Of a stretch of 64,000 bases of DNA, positions 20,599 through 29,312 are shown one piece after another. This DNA comes from an uncultured Collinsella sp. GTDB lineage: Bacteria > Actinomycetota > Coriobacteriia > Coriobacteriales > Coriobacteriaceae. Location of the stretch: the NCBI GenBank assembly GCA_902462065.1, contig CABQAK010000003.1, positions 1 to 64,000 of the forward strand, written 5' to 3'. The position numbers and the translations under genes are program-made. The notes below the pieces were generated by a model, which worked only from the letters and a program-made list of their open reading frames with translations, did no database searches and was not told the origin of the DNA. Numbering within the stretch: position 1 is the stretch's first letter; each line of letters begins with the position of its first letter.

Positions 20599-21555
20599 GT
20601 GAACAACTTACTACGTTTGATTGGAAGGCGTCTCGTGGCGCTGCCGATCATGGCATTGGGCGTCACCGTCCTGGTGTTCTTCCTTATGTCGTTCTCCAAG
20701 ACCGACCCCGCCTACACGGCGTTGGGTGACGGTGCCTCGCCCGAGGCGGTTGCCGAGTACCATGAGAAGTATGGTCTGGACGACCCCTGGCCCGTGCGCT
20801 ACGTGCGCTATATGGGCGATTTGATCCATGGCGACATGGGCACCTATGGTGCTGCTCGCAACTCCGTTGCCAAGCGCATCTCCACGGCCCTGCCCGTCAC
20901 GATGCAGCTGACCTTCATCGGTCTTGCCATCGGTGCGGTCGTTTCGTTTTTGCTCGGCGTCATCGCGGCACTGTATCGCGACAAATGGCCGGACCAAGTG
21001 ATCCGCGTCTTTTCCATCGCCGGCTTGGCAACCCCGTCGTTCTGGCTTGCCGTTCTGTTGATCCTGCTGTTCTCTTCCTACCTTAAGGTGCTCCCGGCAT
21101 CTGGTGCTCTGCCTCACTTCACCACGAATCCGGTTGGCTATCTGGGACGTATGATCATGCCCGCTATCGCCTTGGCATTTCCGCTGACGGGCCAGATGAC
21201 TCGTATCGTGCGTACCGCCATGGTCGAGGAGCTCGACAAGGACTATGTCCGTATGGCTCGTGGCGCCGGCGTTCCCGAGAAGGTCGTCGTCGGCATCAAC
21301 GTTCTTCGCAATGCGCTGATCACCCCGGTCACCACCCTCGGTCTTAAGATCGGTTACCTCATGGGCGGTGCCGTCGTCATCGAGGTTATCTTCAACCTCC
21401 CCGGCATGGGCACCGCGATTCTGCAGGGCGTTCAGGGCAACGAGGCGAACCTGGTTCAGGGCGTCGTTATCGTCGTTGCTCTTGCCTTCATCATCATCAA
21501 CATCGTGGTTGACATGCTCTACCTGCTCATCAACCCGCGCATCAGGACGGTGTAG
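20599..21555 (+). CDS. ABC transporter permease (DppB/SatB type)
   Basis: A membrane-spanning subunit of the operon's importer. Six hydrophobic helices and the EAA-loop region (TAMVEELDKDYVRMARGAGVP) of binding-protein-dependent permeases are visible, with the DppB/OppB N-terminal pattern (LLRLIGRRLVALPIMALGVT). The start is GTG at 20599, supported by AAGGGGAG 8 bases upstream. The longer ATG frame from 20566 lacks a site and would add hydrophilic residues. The stop is 3 bases before the next start, so the two genes are co-translated. Confidence 0.88.
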   Translation: MNNLLRLIGRRLVALPIMALGVTVLVFFLMSFSKTDPAYTALGDGASPEAVAEYHEKYGLDDPWPVRYVRYMGDLIHGDMGTYGAARNSVAKRISTALPVTMQLTFIGLAIGAVVSFLLGVIAALYRDKWPDQVIRVFSIAGLATPSFWLAVLLILLFSSYLKVLPASGALPHFTTNPVGYLGRMIMPAIALAFPLTGQMTRIVRTAMVEELDKDYVRMARGAGVPEKVVVGINVLRNALITPVTTLGLKIGYLMGGAVVIEVIFNLPGMGTAILQGVQGNEANLVQGVVIVVALAFIIINIVVDMLYLLINPRIRTV

Positions 21556-21558
21556 ATT

Positions 21559-23574
21559 ATGGTAAAGATTCGAGAGAAGCAAACCGAGCAGCTCGAGAAG
21601 GCTGCCTCCAAGGGGCTCAAGCTCGGTGGCTGGAAGAAGATGACGCTGTCTTCTAAGATTGCCGCCGTCGTGCTGGTGCTGGTCGCCCTGACTGCGATTC
21701 TGGCGCCCCTTCTTGCCCCCTATAGCCCGGTCGAGATCTTTACGGCTCGCCAGGCTCCCGGCAACGGATTTATCTTCGGTACCGACGATAAGGGTCGCGA
21801 CATTCTGTCGCGTATGCTCTACGGTGGTCGTTACTCGCTGATTATCGGCTTTGGCGCCACTGCCATGGCTCTGGTCTGCGGCTCGGTCGTGGGCGCCCTT
21901 GCAGCGGTTTCGCGCAAGGCTGTCTCCGAGACGATCATGCGTATCCTGGACATCATCATGTCCATCCCGGGCATCGCCCTCGCTGCCGTCTTCGTCTCCA
22001 TCCTGGGCAACTCCGTGCCGTCGATCATCTTCGCCATCGGCTTTATGTACACTCCGCAGATTGCCCGTATCGTGCGCGCCAACATCGTGTCCGAGTACGG
22101 CGAGGACTATGTCCGCGCGGTCATCGTTTCCGGCGCCAAGGCTCCGTGGATTTTGATCAAGCATGTTCTGCGTAACTGCATTGCCCCGATCATGGTCTTC
22201 ACCGTTACGCTGGTCGCCGACGCCATCATCTTCGAGGCCTCGCTGACCTTCATCGGCGCTGGTATCCAGGAGCCCACCGCTACCTGGGGCAACATCCTCG
22301 CCGACGCCCGCGGCGGCGTGCTCGCCGGCCGTTGGTGGCAGGCGCTGTTCCCGGGCCTGGCCATCATGATCACCTGCCTGGCGCTCAACATCCTTTCCGA
22401 GGGCATTACCGACGCCATGGCCGCTGCTCCCTCCGCCGCCCTGGATCCGACCGATTCCTCCAAGCGCCGCGAGGCCGACCTGCTGGTTTCCGACCCCGTT
22501 CGTGCCTACAAGGAGCAGGCTCAGTCCCTCTCCGCTCGCCTTGGCGCCCTGCGCGATGTCGAGCTCAAGCGTGATGATCGCCATGTGCCCGATGAGTCCG
22601 TTGAGCCGATCCTTTCGGTCCGCGATTTCTGCATCCAGTTTGAGCACCACGGTGATATCAACGTCGTCGACCACGTTAACTTTGACGTCCGTCCCGGCCA
22701 GACTATGGGCCTGGTAGGCGAGTCCGGCTGCGGTAAGTCCATCACCACGCTGGCCATCATGGGCCTGACCGACGATGACGAGCATCTTTCCGGCGAGGTT
22801 CTCTGGGAGGGCCGCGACCTGCTCAAGATGAGCAAGAAGGAGTGGTTCGGCCTGCGCGGTACCGATATCGCCATGGTCTACCAGGACGCCCTATCTTCGC
22901 TCAACCCCTCTATGCTCATCTCTGCCCAGATGAAGCAGCTCACCAAGCGCGGCGGCACCCGCAGCGCCGAGGAGCTCCTGGAGCTTGTGGGCCTCGATCC
23001 CAAGCGCACGCTCGAGAGCTATCCGCACGAGCTTTCCGGTGGACAGCGTCAGCGTGTCCTGATCGCTATGGCCCTTACCCGCGACCCCAAGCTGGTCATC
23101 TGCGACGAGCCCACGACCGCTCTGGACGTTACCGTCCAGAAGCAGGTCATCAAGCTGCTCAACGATCTTCAGGCCAAGCTCGGCTTTGCCATGATCTTCG
23201 TTTCGCACGACCTGGCGCTGGTCGCCGAGGTCGCCCATAACATCACGGTTATGTACGCCGGTCAAGTTATCGAGCAGGCACCCACCAAGGAGCTGCTCAC
23301 TAACCCGATCCACGAGTACACCCGCGGTCTTCTGGGTTCCGTTCTGTCCATCGAGAGCGGTTCGGGCCGCCTGCACCAGGTGCCCGGCGCCGTTCCGAGC
23401 CCGCGCGATTTCCCCAAGGGCGATCGCTTCGCGCCCCGCTCGAGCCACCCGCGTATTGGCCTGGACACCCGTCCGGTCTTCAAGCGCGTGCCCGGCACCG
23501 AGCACTTCTATTCCGAGCTCCCCGACGAGGTGCTCAAGGCAAATGGTTTGACCCCTCACGCGGAGGTGATGTAG
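21559..23574 (+). CDS. fused ABC transporter permease (DppC type) and ATPase (DppD type)
   Basis: One 671-residue chain holds two subunits that are normally separate. Residues about 30-290 are a DppC/OppC-type permease (GTDDKGRDILSRMLYGGRYS, EAA loop SEYGEDYVRAVIVSGAK). A hydrophilic linker of about 60 residues follows, then an ABC ATPase from about residue 350 with Walker A GESGCGKS (near 386), signature LSGGQRQR (near 491), Walker B LVICDEPTTALD, and a C-terminal oligopeptide-ATPase tail. The Cys cluster common in DppD tails is absent. A fused permease-ATPase is known in SatC of Haemophilus ducreyi and in actinobacterial peptide-family transporters. The next gene begins right after its stop. 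Confidence 0.9.
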   Translation: MVKIREKQTEQLEKAASKGLKLGGWKKMTLSSKIAAVVLVLVALTAILAPLLAPYSPVEIFTARQAPGNGFIFGTDDKGRDILSRMLYGGRYSLIIGFGATAMALVCGSVVGALAAVSRKAVSETIMRILDIIMSIPGIALAAVFVSILGNSVPSIIFAIGFMYTPQIARIVRANIVSEYGEDYVRAVIVSGAKAPWILIKHVLRNCIAPIMVFTVTLVADAIIFEASLTFIGAGIQEPTATWGNILADARGGVLAGRWWQALFPGLAIMITCLALNILSEGITDAMAAAPSAALDPTDSSKRREADLLVSDPVRAYKEQAQSLSARLGALRDVELKRDDRHVPDESVEPILSVRDFCIQFEHHGDINVVDHVNFDVRPGQTMGLVGESGCGKSITTLAIMGLTDDDEHLSGEVLWEGRDLLKMSKKEWFGLRGTDIAMVYQDALSSLNPSMLISAQMKQLTKRGGTRSAEELLELVGLDPKRTLESYPHELSGGQRQRVLIAMALTRDPKLVICDEPTTALDVTVQKQVIKLLNDLQAKLGFAMIFVSHDLALVAEVAHNITVMYAGQVIEQAPTKELLTNPIHEYTRGLLGSVLSIESGSGRLHQVPGAVPSPRDFPKGDRFAPRSSHPRIGLDTRPVFKRVPGTEHFYSELPDEVLKANGLTPHAEVM

Positions 23575-24402
23575 ATGAGCGAGACCGCAGTAAACGGCGT
23601 CGAGCCGATCATCTTCCTTGATGACGTCCACGTCACCTTTAGGACCCGTACCGGCTCGATTCTGCACCCCAACCTGGTTCACGCCGTCCAGGGTGTAACG
23701 ATTAAGCTCATGCCCGGTCAGACGATTGGCATCGTCGGCGAGTCCGGTTGCGGTAAGTCCACCACCGCTAACGTCATGTGCGGCCTGCAGGCCCCCACGA
23801 GCGGCAAGGTCTACTTTAAGGGCAAGGACGTTACCAAACGTACCGCCGAGGACCGTCGCCACATGGGTCGCGTCATCTCGGTCGTGTTCCAGAACCCGGC
23901 CACGGCGCTCAACCCCCGCATGGTCGTTCGCGAGCAGCTGCTCGACCCCATGCGCGTCCACAACCTGGGTACCGAGGCCGAGCAGGAGAAGCGCGTCAAG
24001 GAACTCTTGGAGCTCACCGGTCTGCCCAGCTCCGCTGCCGAGGTTCTTCCCGGCCAGCTTTCGGGCGGCCAGCGTCAGCGCGTCGCAATTGCCCGTGCCC
24101 TGTCGCTGAACCCCGATGCCATCATCGCCGACGAGCCCACCTCGGCTCTGGACGTTTCGGTCCGCGCGCAGATTCTGAACCTGCTGACCGACCTTAAGAA
24201 GGAGCTCGGCCTGGCCATGGTGTTCATCAGCCATGACATCCAGACGGTCCGCTATATCTCTGACGACATCATCGTTATGAATGGCGGCAAGATCGTCGAG
24301 CAGGGCGAGGCCAAGCAGGTCTTCCAGCACCCTCAGGACCCCTACACCAAGATGCTGCTCGGCGCTGCGCCGTCGCTGCTGCATCCCAAGCTCGGCGAGT
24401 AG
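23575..24402 (+). CDS. ABC transporter ATP-binding protein (DppF/SatD type)
   Basis: The second nucleotide-binding subunit, which pairs with the ATPase half of the fused protein. Walker A GESGCGKS is near residue 54, the signature LSGGQRQRVAIARAL is near 163, and Walker B IIADEPTSALD is near 182, with the switch His in VFISHDIQTV. The 275-residue length lacks the C-terminal oligopeptide extension. The ATG follows directly on the preceding stop. It is the last transporter gene before the catabolic genes. Confidence 0.88.
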   Translation: MSETAVNGVEPIIFLDDVHVTFRTRTGSILHPNLVHAVQGVTIKLMPGQTIGIVGESGCGKSTTANVMCGLQAPTSGKVYFKGKDVTKRTAEDRRHMGRVISVVFQNPATALNPRMVVREQLLDPMRVHNLGTEAEQEKRVKELLELTGLPSSAAEVLPGQLSGGQRQRVAIARALSLNPDAIIADEPTSALDVSVRAQILNLLTDLKKELGLAMVFISHDIQTVRYISDDIIVMNGGKIVEQGEAKQVFQHPQDPYTKMLLGAAPSLLHPKLGE

Positions 24403-24418
24403 CCTCGCTTTCCCTCCC

Positions 24419-24446
24419 GTGCGCCCGGTTCCCTTGCCGGGCGCAC
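24419..24446 (+). terminator. strong intercistronic hairpin after transporter genes
   Basis: GTGCGCCCGG (24419-24428) and CCGGGCGCAC (24437-24446) form a perfect 10-bp stem with an 8-base loop. There is no T-run, so mRNA stabilisation or partial attenuation between transporter and esterase genes is more likely than full termination. Confidence 0.5.
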
Positions 24447-24482
24447 CTCCGTTGCGATTTCGAAAGGTTGGGTTCACGAGCC

Positions 24483-25460
24483 ATGCCAAGTGCTCAGGAG
24501 CTACAACAGCGATTTGGTGAATACCGAGGCGCTATGCCCCGTCCATCGGATTTCGATTTCTTTTGGAAGGACCGCATGGCGGAGGCCGACGCCGTCGAGC
24601 TCGACTACTCGATTGAGGCGGCTTCGGTTGCGGATTCCGCGACCTGTCGGTTTTTCGACCTCTGGTATACCGGCATGTGTGGCGCACGCCTGCATGCCAA
24701 GTACCTCAAGCCGGTCTCGGAGGAGCCCATGCCGCTGGTGCTTCAGTTCCATGGATATCCGGGTGCGAGCCGCAGCTGGTTTGAGCAGGCGTCGTTTGCG
24801 GGCATGGGCATGGCGCTCATTGCTCTCGACTGCCCCGGCCAGGGTGGCCCCTCCGAGGACATTGGTGGATTTGAGGGCACGACGGTCGCGGGCCATATCG
24901 TCGCCGGTATCGACGGCGACCCGGCCAATCTCTACTATGTCCGCTTGCACCAGGATATTCGCATTCTGTGCCGTATCGTTCGCGAGCTCGAGGGCATCGA
25001 TCTTGCCCGCGTATTTGTGAACGGCGCATCGCAGGGCGGCGGTTTGGGTATTGCGACCTGCGCGCTTAACAGCGAGCTTATCAATCGCGCCGCCATCCTC
25101 TATCCCTTCTTATCGGATTTCCGCCTGGTTTGGGATCTGGACGCCGACGATATTGCCTACGAGGGTCTGCGCTATTGGTCGCGTTGGTTTGACGAGGACT
25201 CGACTCGTATCGAGGAAGCCTACGCCAAACTGGCGTGCTTCGATTCCAAGAACTTTGCCCCCATGGTCAAATGCCCCGTGCTGTTTGGCACGGGCACGGC
25301 CGATATCGTCTGTCCGCCGGCAACGCAGTTTGCGGTGTACAACAACCTGACCTGCGATAAGCGTCATGAGTTCTTTGAGGGCTTTGGCCACGAGGAGATT
25401 CAGGACTTTGACGATCTGATCATTCCGTTTTTCTGTGAGGGAGGGGAGGCTCATGTCTAA
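24483..25460 (+). CDS. acetyl-xylan-esterase-like (CE7) hydrolase, candidate sialic-acid O-acetylesterase
   Basis: A cytosolic alpha/beta hydrolase related to cephalosporin-C deacetylase/acetyl xylan esterase. The catalytic triad is visible: Ser183 in GASQGGG, Asp274 in GTADIVCPP and His303 in GFGHEE. The family's RGQG oxyanion element appears as CPGQGG. Placed between a sialic-acid-type transporter and nanA, it probably removes O-acetyl groups from sialic acid, by inference from position. The ATG at 24483 is chosen although its AAAGG is about 15 bases away; an in-frame TTG at 24468 abuts that site and is unlikely. Confidence 0.75.
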   Translation: MPSAQELQQRFGEYRGAMPRPSDFDFFWKDRMAEADAVELDYSIEAASVADSATCRFFDLWYTGMCGARLHAKYLKPVSEEPMPLVLQFHGYPGASRSWFEQASFAGMGMALIALDCPGQGGPSEDIGGFEGTTVAGHIVAGIDGDPANLYYVRLHQDIRILCRIVRELEGIDLARVFVNGASQGGGLGIATCALNSELINRAAILYPFLSDFRLVWDLDADDIAYEGLRYWSRWFDEDSTRIEEAYAKLACFDSKNFAPMVKCPVLFGTGTADIVCPPATQFAVYNNLTCDKRHEFFEGFGHEEIQDFDDLIIPFFCEGGEAHV

Positions 25461-26304
25461 GTGCGAGAGCAATGTTGACGAGCTGATAGTCCCCGGGCTC
25501 GTGGGAATTCCTGGAACGGTTTCGTCAAGGCTCGCAGAATATCGGGGCTGGCGCGGTGACGTCCAAGCAGATGTTTCTGATTTGGAGGCATGCGCTTCGA
25601 ATCTTGAGATTCAAGGCCTGGCCATTACGGCGATTGACTTTGCTAACCCCTGCGCCCGTTACTCGGAGGTCTCCTTTGAGCTCGGTGACGATACGATTCA
25701 CGCTCGTTTGATTGAGCCTGTCGGTCGTGCCCGAGTATCTGAGCGCGTGCCGCTGTGCCTGATGTTCCACGACATCGATCGGCCTGTGCGCGGCTGGCAT
25801 CACATGACGAGATTTGCCGCCATGGGGTATGTCGTTCTCGCGCTGGATGATGATGTTGCTGGTGCGGACGACCTGCAGCAGGGGATTACCTCGCCTGCTT
25901 TTGTCGAGCGCGTCCGTTGGGGTTGCGCGTTGGCGAAGGTTGCGCGCAATCTTGATGGCATGGACCCCGACCGCATCTTTGCATGGGGCGAGGGCCTTGG
26001 CGGCGGAGTCGCGCTGGCGGTTTCTGCTTTGGATGAGCAGGGCCTCGCCTGCACGGCGGTCGCCAATCCGATTCCCGGTGGCCTCGAGGCGCTGTCGTCT
26101 CGGGTGCGCGGCTCGGTGCTTATGGGCACTTCGCTCATGGATACCGTGAGCGACCCCAAGGGTCAGTTTGCCGTGTTCAACTGTCTTGAGTGTGACCGGA
26201 GGCATATCATCTATGCCAAATACGCTCACGAGCGCATCAATGCGTTCGAAAACGAAGTCGTCGACTTCTTTAACCAAACGTTCTACCCGTGTTCTTTGGC
26301 CTAG
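25453..26304 (+). CDS. CE7-like hydrolase homologue lacking the catalytic serine
   Basis: A paralogue of the preceding esterase (283 aa) whose start overlaps the esterase stop by 8 bases. Alignment by eye is clear near the C-terminus (QFAVFNCLECDRRH against QFAVYNNLTCDKRH). The Asp (GTSLMDTVSDP) and His (KYAHERINAF) positions are kept, but the nucleophile elbow reads WGEGLGGG, so residue 181 is Gly (codon GGC, 25993-25995) instead of Ser. The open frame is intact with GGGGAGG before the ATG, so it does not look like a decaying pseudogene. It may be a non-catalytic partner or sugar-binding pseudoenzyme. Confidence 0.75.
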   Translation: MSKCESNVDELIVPGLVGIPGTVSSRLAEYRGWRGDVQADVSDLEACASNLEIQGLAITAIDFANPCARYSEVSFELGDDTIHARLIEPVGRARVSERVPLCLMFHDIDRPVRGWHHMTRFAAMGYVVLALDDDVAGADDLQQGITSPAFVERVRWGCALAKVARNLDGMDPDRIFAWGEGLGGGVALAVSALDEQGLACTAVANPIPGGLEALSSRVRGSVLMGTSLMDTVSDPKGQFAVFNCLECDRRHIIYAKYAHERINAFENEVVDFFNQTFYPCSLA

Positions 26305-26372
26305 ACGGCCTGGACACTGCCAACAAGAGTGGGTGGCATAGGGTCGCCCGCCAGACAACTAAGGAGATTCTT

Positions 26373-27293
26373 GTGGCAACTCAGAAATTCACCGGCGTTA
26401 TCCCTCCCGTCGTTGTTCCCGATACCGAAGACCACCAGCTCGACGTTGCCTCCTTTGAGCGCAGCATCAACCGCATGATCGATGCCGGCGTCGATGGCCT
26501 GTTCTTCCTGGGCTCCTCGGGCGAGGTCGTCTTCTCCACCGACGAGCGTCGTCGTCAGATCATTGCCGAGGCCGTGCGCATCGTCGATCACCGCGTTCCC
26601 GTTCTGGTCGGCATCATCGACACCGAGACCGAGCGCATGATCGAGCACGGCAAGGTCGCCCAGGAGCTGGGCGCCGATGCCCTCGTCGCCACCTGCCCGT
26701 TCTATGCCCTGCAGGGCATGACCGAGGTCGAGGAGCACTTCCGCATCCTGCACGAGGAACTCGACCTGCCCATCTTCGCTTACGACATCCCCGTGTGCGT
26801 CCACACCAAGCTTCCCTGGAAGCTCCTTGCCAAGCTCGGCGCCGAGGGCGTTCTGGCCGGCGTCAAGGATTCCTCGGGCGATGACATCTCGTTCCGCTAC
26901 CTCGTTCAGGAGAACGAGAAGAACGGCCATCCGATGAGCATCCTCACCGGTCACGAGATTGTTGTCGACGGCGCTTACCTCGGTGGCGCCGACGGTTCCG
27001 TCCCGGGTCTCGCCAACGTTGAGCCCGAGGGCTACGTGCGCCAGTGGAAGGCCGCTCAGGCCGGCGACTGGGCTACCGTCAAGGCCGAGCAGGATCGCCT
27101 CAACGAGATCTCCCACATCTGGGATGTCACCTCGGGCGTCCAGGGCTATGCCGGTGGCGTTGGCGCCTTCAAGACCGCTATGAACCTCATGGGCATCTTT
27201 GACAGCCCGACCATGCCGCGCCCGGTGAAGGCCATGACCGGCGAGAACGTCGAGGCGATTAAGAAGGTCCTCCAGGACAACGGCCTCCTTTAA
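26373..27293 (+). CDS. nanA: N-acetylneuraminate lyase (DHDPS/NAL family)
   Basis: Splits N-acetylneuraminate into ManNAc and pyruvate through a Schiff base. Lys165 in GVKDSSGD and Tyr137 in FAYDIP fall at the same residue numbers as the E. coli NanA catalytic residues, and FFLGSSGEVVF is the family GTTGE-type loop. GTG at 26373 is chosen because AAGGAG lies 6 bases upstream; an open frame of 28 more codons overlaps the previous gene. The family includes dihydrodipicolinate synthase and keto-acid lyases, so identity rests partly on neighbours nanE and the ROK kinase. Confidence 0.82.
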   Translation: MATQKFTGVIPPVVVPDTEDHQLDVASFERSINRMIDAGVDGLFFLGSSGEVVFSTDERRRQIIAEAVRIVDHRVPVLVGIIDTETERMIEHGKVAQELGADALVATCPFYALQGMTEVEEHFRILHEELDLPIFAYDIPVCVHTKLPWKLLAKLGAEGVLAGVKDSSGDDISFRYLVQENEKNGHPMSILTGHEIVVDGAYLGGADGSVPGLANVEPEGYVRQWKAAQAGDWATVKAEQDRLNEISHIWDVTSGVQGYAGGVGAFKTAMNLMGIFDSPTMPRPVKAMTGENVEAIKKVLQDNGLL

Positions 27294-27397
27294 AGCTTTC
27301 CCAGGCACCCGACCTCGCCGTTCAACCTTGCGGCCATGACCCATTAGGTCAATGGCCACACGGTTTCTCGGCGATCTCGGGCACCTGGAAAACCTTT
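27292..27397 (+). repeat. long nested inverted-repeat hairpin between nanA and the ROK kinase
   Basis: The outer arms (27292-27320 and 27369-27397) pair over about 25 positions with a few mismatches and bulges (TTTCC, AGG, CCCGA, TCGCCG blocks). Inside, AACC / GGTT and GGCCAT-GACC / GGTC-a-ATGGCC (about 27332-27356) form a second hairpin. It begins at the nanA stop codon and ends 70 bases before the next gene. It has the same nested architecture as five other elements in the window. Confidence 0.65.
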
Positions 27398-27466
27398 ACC
27401 GCGCTGTGACGGCTAGCCTGACGGCGCATTTCCTGTAGTTGTTTTTTATCTCCGAAGGAGAGCGAC

Positions 27467-28432
27467 ATGGAGAACAAGTACGTCTGCTCTGTCGATATCG
27501 GCGGAACTAAGATCGCGACCGCCATCATGGAGTATCCGGCTGATGGCAGCGTGCCCCATCCGGTCTTTGAAGCTGAGGTTCCCACCGAGGCCCAGGAGGG
27601 CGGCGAGGCTGTCTTCCAGCGTATCGAGGCGTCCATCAAAGCTGCTCTCGAGGCGAATTCCGATGTCGAGGTCCTCGGTGTCGGTATCGGTGCCGCCGGT
27701 GTCGTCGATCCCAAAACGGGCGCCATCGCGTATGCCAACGAGATCATGCCCGGCTGGTCCGGCGTTCAGTTGGGGCCGCGTCTGCGCGAGGACCTTGGTC
27801 TTCCCGTTGCCGTGGTGGGCGACGTGCAGGCTCATGCTCTGGGCGAGGCCCACTGGGGCGTCGGCAAGGGCAAGTTCTCCGTCTTGTGTCTGGGCATCGG
27901 TACGGGCATCGGCGGCGCATATGTCGAGAACGGCCGCGTGATGCAAGGCTTCCATGGTGCTGCTGGCCATATGGGCCACATCGAGTGCTCGGCTGCCGCC
28001 GGCATTCCCTGCGCCTGCGGGCGTTCCGGCCATCTGGAGTCGGTTGCTTCGGGCACTTCCATTGGTCGAATGTACGATGAGCGCTTTGGTCGCGTCGACC
28101 CCAGCCGTCCTTCGGTCGGTCGCGATGTAAACGACCTGTGCCGCGCGGGCGACGCAAAGGCGACCGAGGTCATCCATGACGCCGGCTTTGCGCTGGGTGC
28201 CAGCTTGGGCTCGCTCGCTAACATCCTGGACCCCGAGGTCATCGTGCTTTCGGGTGGCGTGATTCACCAAGGTCCCGATTGGCGTTCACAGACGTGGAAG
28301 GATTCGGTGCACGAGGGCTATGCCAGCCAGGCGCTCGATCCGCTTCAGGACACGCCGATCCTCATCGGTTCTCTGGAGGGCGATGCTCCGCTCATCGGTG
28401 CCGCCGAACACCTTCTTGCGTCGTTGAAGTAA
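27467..28432 (+). CDS. nanK: ROK-family sugar kinase, probable N-acetylmannosamine kinase
   Basis: Would phosphorylate ManNAc to ManNAc-6-P. The phosphate-binding motif DIGGTKIA is near residue 11, the second ATPase motif is GIGTGIGGAYV, and the ROK zinc site is HIECSAAAGIPCACGRSGHLE, where the usual last Cys is replaced by His. No N-terminal helix-turn-helix is present, so this is an enzyme rather than a ROK repressor. GAAGGAG precedes the ATG. Glucokinase activity cannot be excluded from sequence, but it lies between nanA and nanE. Confidence 0.78.
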   Translation: MENKYVCSVDIGGTKIATAIMEYPADGSVPHPVFEAEVPTEAQEGGEAVFQRIEASIKAALEANSDVEVLGVGIGAAGVVDPKTGAIAYANEIMPGWSGVQLGPRLREDLGLPVAVVGDVQAHALGEAHWGVGKGKFSVLCLGIGTGIGGAYVENGRVMQGFHGAAGHMGHIECSAAAGIPCACGRSGHLESVASGTSIGRMYDERFGRVDPSRPSVGRDVNDLCRAGDAKATEVIHDAGFALGASLGSLANILDPEVIVLSGGVIHQGPDWRSQTWKDSVHEGYASQALDPLQDTPILIGSLEGDAPLIGAAEHLLASLK

Positions 28433-28449
28433 ACATAACTACCAAGTGC

Positions 28450-28547
28450 GCCTTCTGAGGTGCCGCAGATTGACGTGAAAGAGGAGCGAAGCGTACTTCG
28501 GTACGCGAGCGACGGTTTGAACGTCAAGGTGCGGTGTCTCAGAAGGC
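28450..28547 (+). repeat. long nested hairpin with UUCG tetraloop between ROK kinase and nanE
   Basis: The arms 28450-28476 and 28521-28547 pair along 27 positions, with only two mismatches; three further positions are G-T pairs, which remain pairs only in RNA read from the plus strand. The centre holds GCGTAC-TTCG-GTACGC (28491-28506), a classic UUCG tetraloop. It sits 8 bases before the nanE ribosome site, so it could affect nanE translation or mRNA stability. Confidence 0.72.
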
Positions 28548-28572
28548 TGTTTTGAGAAAGGTTGAGTCGAAC

Positions 28573-29259
28573 ATGACCGTTGATCCTTTGATTCAATCCC
28601 TGAAGGGCAAGCTCGTCGTGAGCGTTCAGGCGTATATGGGCGAGCCGCTTCGTACGCCCGAGACCATGGCTCAAATGTCTCGCGCTTGCGAGCTCGGCGG
28701 CGCCGCCGCCATTCGCTGCCAGGGCCTTGCCGACATTGCCGCCATTAAGGGCCGCTGCGAGGTCCCCGTCATCGGCTTGTGGAAGGATGGGCACGAGGGC
28801 GTCTACATCACGCCGACGCTGCGCCACGCTCGCGCCTGCGTTGCCGCCGGTGCCGATATCGTGGCAATTGATGCCACTGATCGCCCGCGTCCCGATGGCA
28901 AGACCGTCGAGGACACCTTCCGTCCGCTGCATGAGGAGGGCGTGCTCCTGATGGCTGACTGTGCCACCATCGAGGATATTCGTCGTGCTGTCGACATGGG
29001 CTTCGACCTGGTGTCCACCACGCTTTCTCACGGTGTCGCCGCTATCGATTGCACCATGGCCGACGGTCCCGATCTGCCGCTCCTGCGTCAGGCGACCGAG
29101 GAGTTTCCCGGCCTTCCCATCATCTGCGAGGGCCGCGTGCACACGCCCGAGGAGGCCCGCGCCGCGATTGATGCGGGCGCCTGGGCAGTTGTCGTAGGCA
29201 CTGCCATTACGCACCCCACGAGTATTACAAGTTGGTTCAAGGCTGCGCTTGAGGCGTAA
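28573..29259 (+). CDS. nanE: N-acetylmannosamine-6-phosphate 2-epimerase
   Basis: Converts ManNAc-6-P to GlcNAc-6-P, the last Nan-specific step. The protein begins with the NanE pattern VSVQAYMGEPLRTPETMA and ELGGAAAIRCQG, with PVIGLWK and ATDRPRPDG further on, in a TIM-barrel of 228 residues. ATG at 28573 is chosen over an upstream in-frame start at 28534 that lies inside the hairpin; a GAAAGG site is 11 bases before it. Downstream enzymes NagA and NagB are not in the window. Confidence 0.9.
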   Translation: MTVDPLIQSLKGKLVVSVQAYMGEPLRTPETMAQMSRACELGGAAAIRCQGLADIAAIKGRCEVPVIGLWKDGHEGVYITPTLRHARACVAAGADIVAIDATDRPRPDGKTVEDTFRPLHEEGVLLMADCATIEDIRRAVDMGFDLVSTTLSHGVAAIDCTMADGPDLPLLRQATEEFPGLPIICEGRVHTPEEARAAIDAGAWAVVVGTAITHPTSITSWFKAALEA

Positions 29260-29312
29260 GACAGGCCTCGTATCCGCTTGGGGCGGTATACTCAATATAA
29301 AGGCAATTGATC

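Noticed and set aside
20611..22785. A 724-codon open frame on the minus strand
   Set aside because: It is antisense to the transporter permease genes and shows low-complexity Asp/Gly/His-rich composition; a shadow frame.
25453..26304. Second esterase homologue as a decayed pseudogene
   Set aside because: The frame is intact, starts with a strong ribosome site, overlaps its neighbour in the usual coupled way and keeps the Asp and His positions.
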